A stretch of 8,153 nucleotides of DNA, from positions 1 through 8,153 of the forward strand of contig CANQES010000062.1 in assembly GCA_947595555.1 (NCBI GenBank), read 5' to 3'. The stretch comes from an uncultured Clostridia bacterium. GTDB taxonomy: Bacteria; Bacillota; Clostridia; TANB77; CAG-508. The translations under genes were made by a program, and so were the position numbers. Numbering within the stretch: the first letter of the stretch is position 1; each line of letters opens with the position of its first letter. The notes under the pieces are model-generated. The model was not told the origin of the DNA. It did not search any database and saw nothing but the letters and a program-made list of their open reading frames with translations. This document shows, one piece after another, positions 7,509 to 8,153 of the stretch.

Positions 7509-7649
7509 TTAAAATGAATTTTTTTTGATTTTTAACTTAGAACCTTGCTTATTATGGAAAAAGATGATATCAAAAAACGTATAAAGTGAATACAAAGTGA
7601 TAAAAAGATAGATAATAAAAGTAAGAAAGAATAAATCGATTAATTTAAT
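7509..7649 (-). CDS. 46-aa single-pass membrane protein, ATT start, first gene of the secretion operon
   Basis: I do not recognise this family. Reading from ATT at 7649 gives 46 residues: a short N-terminus, one long hydrophobic stretch (about 4-31, mostly Leu, Phe, Ile and Tyr) and a basic tail with several Lys (34-44). A small inner-membrane protein with a positively charged cytoplasmic tail is the simplest reading. Support for a real gene: a promoter at 7679-7707, AAAGGTGGTGA (7654-7664) whose GGTGG is 7 nt before the ATT, and a TAA stop that falls 1 nt before the next gene's ribosome binding site. A second ATT one codon upstream (7652) is an alternative start. It could be a small accessory subunit of the secretion complex, but function is unknown. 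Confidence 0.58.
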   Translation of the reverse strand: MKLIDLFFLTFIIYLFITLYSLYTFFDIIFFHNKQGSKLKIKKNSF

Positions 7650-7653
7650 AATG

Positions 7654-7664
7654 TCACCACCTTT
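7654..7664 (-). promoter_or_regulatory. Ribosome binding site of the 46-aa gene
   Basis: AAAGGTGGTGA differs by one base from the ideal AAAGGAGGTGA. It lies in a predicted leader of only about 23 nt. The GGTGG core is 4 nt from one ATT and 7 nt from the next, in the same frame; no conventional start codon downstream leads to an open frame. Confidence 0.65.
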
Positions 7665-7678
7665 CTTGAGTTTTGTAC

Positions 7679-7707
7679 ATCATACAATATTTTTTTCGAT
7701 TTGTCTA
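7679..7707 (-). promoter_or_regulatory. Sigma-A promoter of the type IV secretion operon
   Basis: On the minus strand TAGACA (7707-7702) and TATGAT (7684-7679) are separated by exactly 17 nt. Transcription would begin near 7672, making the 46-aa gene the first in the operon. The -10 is overlapped by a 15-bp dyad, TTGTA-N5-TACAA (7673-7687), a possible operator. Confidence 0.65.
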
Positions 7708-7734
7708 TACTTTTTCAAAAAAATATGCTAAAAT
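7701..7734 (+). promoter_or_regulatory. Probable promoter of the DUF1858 gene
   Basis: Two overlapping readings are possible: TTGTCT (7701-7706), 17 nt, then TATGCT (7724-7729); or an extended -10, TATG-C-TAAAAT (7724-7734), with a weak -35. Either gives a leader of roughly 50 nt before the ATG at 7790. The -35 sequence overlaps the divergent promoter's -35 almost completely. Confidence 0.55.
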
Positions 7735-7789
7735 ATGGTTGACTTTAAGATATAAGGCAAACATGTAAAGTTAGATAGGAGGGATTTTA

Positions 7790-7975
7790 ATGAAATTTAA
7801 TAAAGATACAAGAATAGGAGAAGTATTAGAAAAAGCACCAGAAAAAGCTGACATTTTATTAGACGCTGGTATGCACTGCTTAGGATGTCCAGCATCTCAA
7901 ATGGAAACTCTACAAGAAGCTTGCGACGTACATGGCATTGATGTAGAAGACATTTTAGAAAAATTAAATGCATAA
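7790..7975 (+). CDS. DUF1858 / hybrid-cluster-protein-associated redox disulfide protein
   Basis: A complete 61-aa cytoplasmic protein of the DUF1858 family, a small helical domain common in anaerobes and often encoded near or fused to redox enzymes such as the hybrid cluster protein. The signature is GMHCLGCPAS, with the Cys30-x-x-Cys33 pair followed by Pro34, as in the family. The rest (RIGEVLEKAPEKADILLDAG and the C-terminal DVEDILEKLN) matches the usual helical pattern. It probably acts as a thiol/disulfide switch or metal-binding adaptor; its partner is unknown. The ATG follows AGGAGGG (7777-7783) at 6 nt. It is transcribed divergently from the secretion operon. No U-tract terminator follows, but a 64-bp inverted repeat starts 14 nt after the stop. 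Confidence 0.93.
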   Translation: MKFNKDTRIGEVLEKAPEKADILLDAGMHCLGCPASQMETLQEACDVHGIDVEDILEKLNA

Positions 7976-7988
7976 TTTGGAGAATTTG

Positions 7989-8143
7989 AGAGAGGATTTG
8001 GAAAAAGAGAGGAATTGGGGAGGAATTGGGGACGGCCCCATAATCCTTATTAGTTAAAATATGTTAACAATATAAAATTTAATAAGGATTATGGGGCCGT
8101 CCCCAATTCCTCCCCAATTCCTCTCTTTTTCCAAATCCTCTCT
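7989..8143. repeat. Perfect 64-bp inverted repeat, MITE/REP-like palindromic element
   Basis: Arms 7989-8052 and 8080-8143 are exact reverse complements over all 64 positions, around a 27-nt AT-rich spacer (8053-8079) that contains GTTAAC. The arms are built from short related units: AGAGGATTTGG, then AGAGGAATTGGGG, then a perfect 11-bp tandem GGAATTGGGGA x2 (8011-8032). Each arm also holds a 5-bp mini-hairpin, TGGGG-ACGG-CCCCA (8027-8040 on the left). The arms are much richer in G+C than the surrounding AT-rich DNA. The ends continue imperfectly toward the window edge, so the true right boundary and any target duplication are not visible. No transposase is encoded here, and the absence of a U-tract argues against an ordinary terminator. 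Confidence 0.88.
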
Positions 8144-8153
8144 TCCCAAAATC

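Noticed and set aside
7654..7680. Eight-codon leader peptide reading M-Y-K-T-Q-E-R-W-stop just before the 46-aa gene
   Set aside because: Its ATG lies within the predicted -10 region, upstream of the expected transcription start, and has no ribosome binding site.
7739..7767. Alternative plus-strand promoter TTGACT with CATGTA
   Set aside because: The -10 is poor and transcription would start at the ribosome binding site, leaving almost no leader.
7742..7771. Inverted ACTTTA / TAAAGT pair in the DUF1858 leader as a riboswitch or attenuator stem
   Set aside because: Only 6 AT-rich base pairs around an 18-nt loop; no conserved RNA motif seen.
7989..8143. The large inverted repeat as an intrinsic terminator for the DUF1858 gene
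   Set aside because: The stem is far too long, the loop is 27 nt, and no T-tract follows the right arm.
1..8153. tRNA, rRNA or CRISPR array
   Set aside because: No cloverleaf, rRNA-like segment or regularly spaced direct repeat was seen on either strand.

Overview
The window is AT-rich, uses the standard genetic code, and carries strong AAAGGAGG-type ribosome binding sites. It also has a DnaD-type primosome protein beside a DnaC/DnaI-type helicase loader, a DUF1858 redox-disulfide protein and a clostridial-looking GyrA. Together these point to a low-GC anaerobic member of the Bacillota (Clostridia-like). The species cannot be named from sequence alone. gyrA and the helicase-loading genes are often found near oriC in this phylum, so an origin-proximal location is plausible but not shown.

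Layout. (1) 3-2171, plus strand: most of gyrA, cut at its 5' end by the window edge. (2) 2176-2208: one compact bidirectional terminator between convergent genes. (3) 2194-4180, minus strand: a two-gene helicase-loading operon, dnaD-like then dnaC/dnaI-like, with its own near-consensus sigma-A promoter at 4221-4249. The loader gene has a one-base insertion exactly in its Walker A codons. (4) 4259-7649, minus strand: a tight operon that looks like part of a type IV secretion/conjugation apparatus. In transcription order it encodes a 46-aa membrane protein, a VirD4/TraG-type coupling ATPase, a VirB2/TrbC-like pilin candidate, a VirB6/TrbL-like polytopic protein and a VirB3/PrgI-like protein. No VirB4 ATPase, relaxase or lytic transglycosylase is present here. 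(5) 7679-7734: a divergent promoter region whose two -35 elements overlap. (6) 7790-7975, plus strand: a 61-aa DUF1858 protein. (7) 7989-8143: a perfect 64-bp inverted repeat around a 27-nt spacer, much richer in G+C than its surroundings and resembling a MITE or REP-type palindrome.

The first two genes of the secretion operon have no ATG, GTG or TTG in a usable position. Each has a good Shine-Dalgarno followed exactly 7 nt later by ATT. Reading the coupling protein from that ATT adds 53 residues containing the missing first membrane segment and the periplasmic loop of a normal VirD4-type N-terminus, so the TTG at 7335 is almost certainly not its start. The 46-aa gene upstream fills the space between the operon promoter and the coupling-protein ribosome binding site.

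The genes could work as two units: a replication-initiation pair that loads the replicative helicase, and a membrane complex that recruits and moves DNA or protein substrates. Whether the secretion module is a decayed conjugative element or a stable chromosomal machine cannot be settled from this window.
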